The notes under the pieces are model-generated. The model was not told the DNA's origin. It made no database searches and saw nothing but the letters and a program-made list of their open reading frames with translations. The position numbers were made by a program, and so were the translations under genes. 6,847 nucleotides of DNA from an uncultured Flavobacteriales bacterium (GTDB taxonomy: Bacteria > Bacteroidota > Bacteroidia > Flavobacteriales > Vicingaceae). Of this stretch, positions 6,564 through 6,847 are shown one piece after another (position 1 is the first letter of the stretch; each line of letters begins with the position of its first letter). The stretch spans positions 1-6,847 of the forward strand of contig CAJXFJ010000088.1 of NCBI GenBank assembly GCA_913052515.1, written 5' to 3'.

Positions 6564-6847
6564 TTATTTCAATTTTTGAAAAGTTTGAAACCAACGTTCG
6601 GGAATTTCATTTTGCATAGCTATTTGATAGTCATCATAGTTACAGGCCAACATCAAATGTCGTTCATATTTTTTTCGAAAATTTGAATGATATGGGACTT
6701 CCATCCACCACCGATCACTTTTGGGACTTTTATAAAAAATCAATTCTTGTTCTGCCTCATCAATGGCTACAGTGTACTTTAAATATTCTTTTTTATTACA
6801 TGCAGGAAAGTCTTGTTTTCTTTGATAATAGCCATCTATAAAATACC
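6564..6847 (-). CDS. C-terminal fragment, probable formimidoylglutamase/arginase-family protein
   Basis: A frame enters from the window edge and ends at TAA (6566-6564), giving the last 93 residues of a longer protein. It starts YFIDGYYQRKQDFPACNKKE and carries the distinctive stretch SPKSDRWWMEVPY (residues 40-52), then ACNYDDYQIAMQNEIPERWF and a lysine-rich end. Coding is supported by the open frame, protein-like composition and the conserved look of the W-W and P-RW motifs. From memory, this type of tail closes the Bacteroidota formimidoylglutamase (arginase/agmatinase superfamily), a gene often found near gldKLMN in this phylum. The metal-binding core lies outside the window, so the enzyme assignment is an inference. 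The active site cannot be checked here. The gene runs in the same direction as porP, with a 115-base gap between them. Confidence 0.7.
   Translation of the reverse strand, partial: YFIDGYYQRKQDFPACNKKEYLKYTVAIDEAEQELIFYKSPKSDRWWMEVPYHSNFRKKYERHLMLACNYDDYQIAMQNEIPERWFQTFQKLK

Noticed and set aside
6408..6686. 92-codon plus-strand open frame spanning the porP upstream gap
   Set aside because: It overlaps the porP signal peptide region and the partial gene at 6564-6847, both better supported on the minus strand. Its Phe/Ile-rich translation resembles no known protein.
1..6847. CRISPR arrays, tRNA or rRNA genes, insertion sequences, integrase or phage genes
   Set aside because: No regularly spaced repeats, no tRNA-like cloverleaf and no transposase or integrase motifs were seen on either strand. 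The window looks like ordinary chromosomal core sequence.

Overview
The window is AT-rich and looks like the chromosome of a member of the Bacteroidota, probably a marine or soil lineage from Cytophagales or a relative; rank below phylum is a guess. The evidence is one block of genes confined to this phylum: porP, gldK, gldL, gldM and gldN, which encode the core and motor of the type IX secretion system (T9SS) and gliding machinery. All supported genes lie on the minus strand, so transcription runs from high to low coordinates. No gene-free stretch exceeds 300 bases.

Layout in the direction of transcription: (1) 6847-6564, the last 93 codons of a gene that enters from outside, probably a formimidoylglutamase/arginase-family enzyme. 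(2) A 115-base gap holding an AT-rich inverted repeat. (3) porP (6448-5459), an outer-membrane beta-barrel protein. (4) A 136-base gap with a weak promoter candidate. (5) gldK (5322-4024), an outer-membrane lipoprotein with a formylglycine-generating-enzyme (FGE)-like fold but without the catalytic cysteines. (6) gldL (3969-3139), an inner-membrane motor subunit. (7) gldM (3101-1458), the periplasm-spanning rotor shaft. (8) gldN (1447-596), the periplasmic partner of GldK. (9) A strong intrinsic terminator at 578-550. (10) The first 181 codons of a MATE-family transporter (544-1), cut by the window edge.

How the genes fit together, from established work on Flavobacterium and Porphyromonas: GldL and GldM form a proton-driven inner-membrane motor. 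GldM crosses the periplasm and contacts the GldK/GldN ring under the outer membrane, and PorP is an outer-membrane component linked to that assembly. The residues central to the motor, a glutamate in GldL helix 2 (E53 here) and an arginine at the start of the GldM helix (R9), are both present, so the module looks intact. Gaps shrink along the operon (136, 54, 37, 10 bases), and the terminator closes it.

The longest open frames for porP and gldK start too far upstream; signal-peptide evidence moves them to 6448 and 5322. I see no previously undescribed system. The points most worth a second look are a three-fold repeat in the GldL cytoplasmic domain, the terminator lying almost on top of the MATE start codon, and the palindrome ahead of porP.
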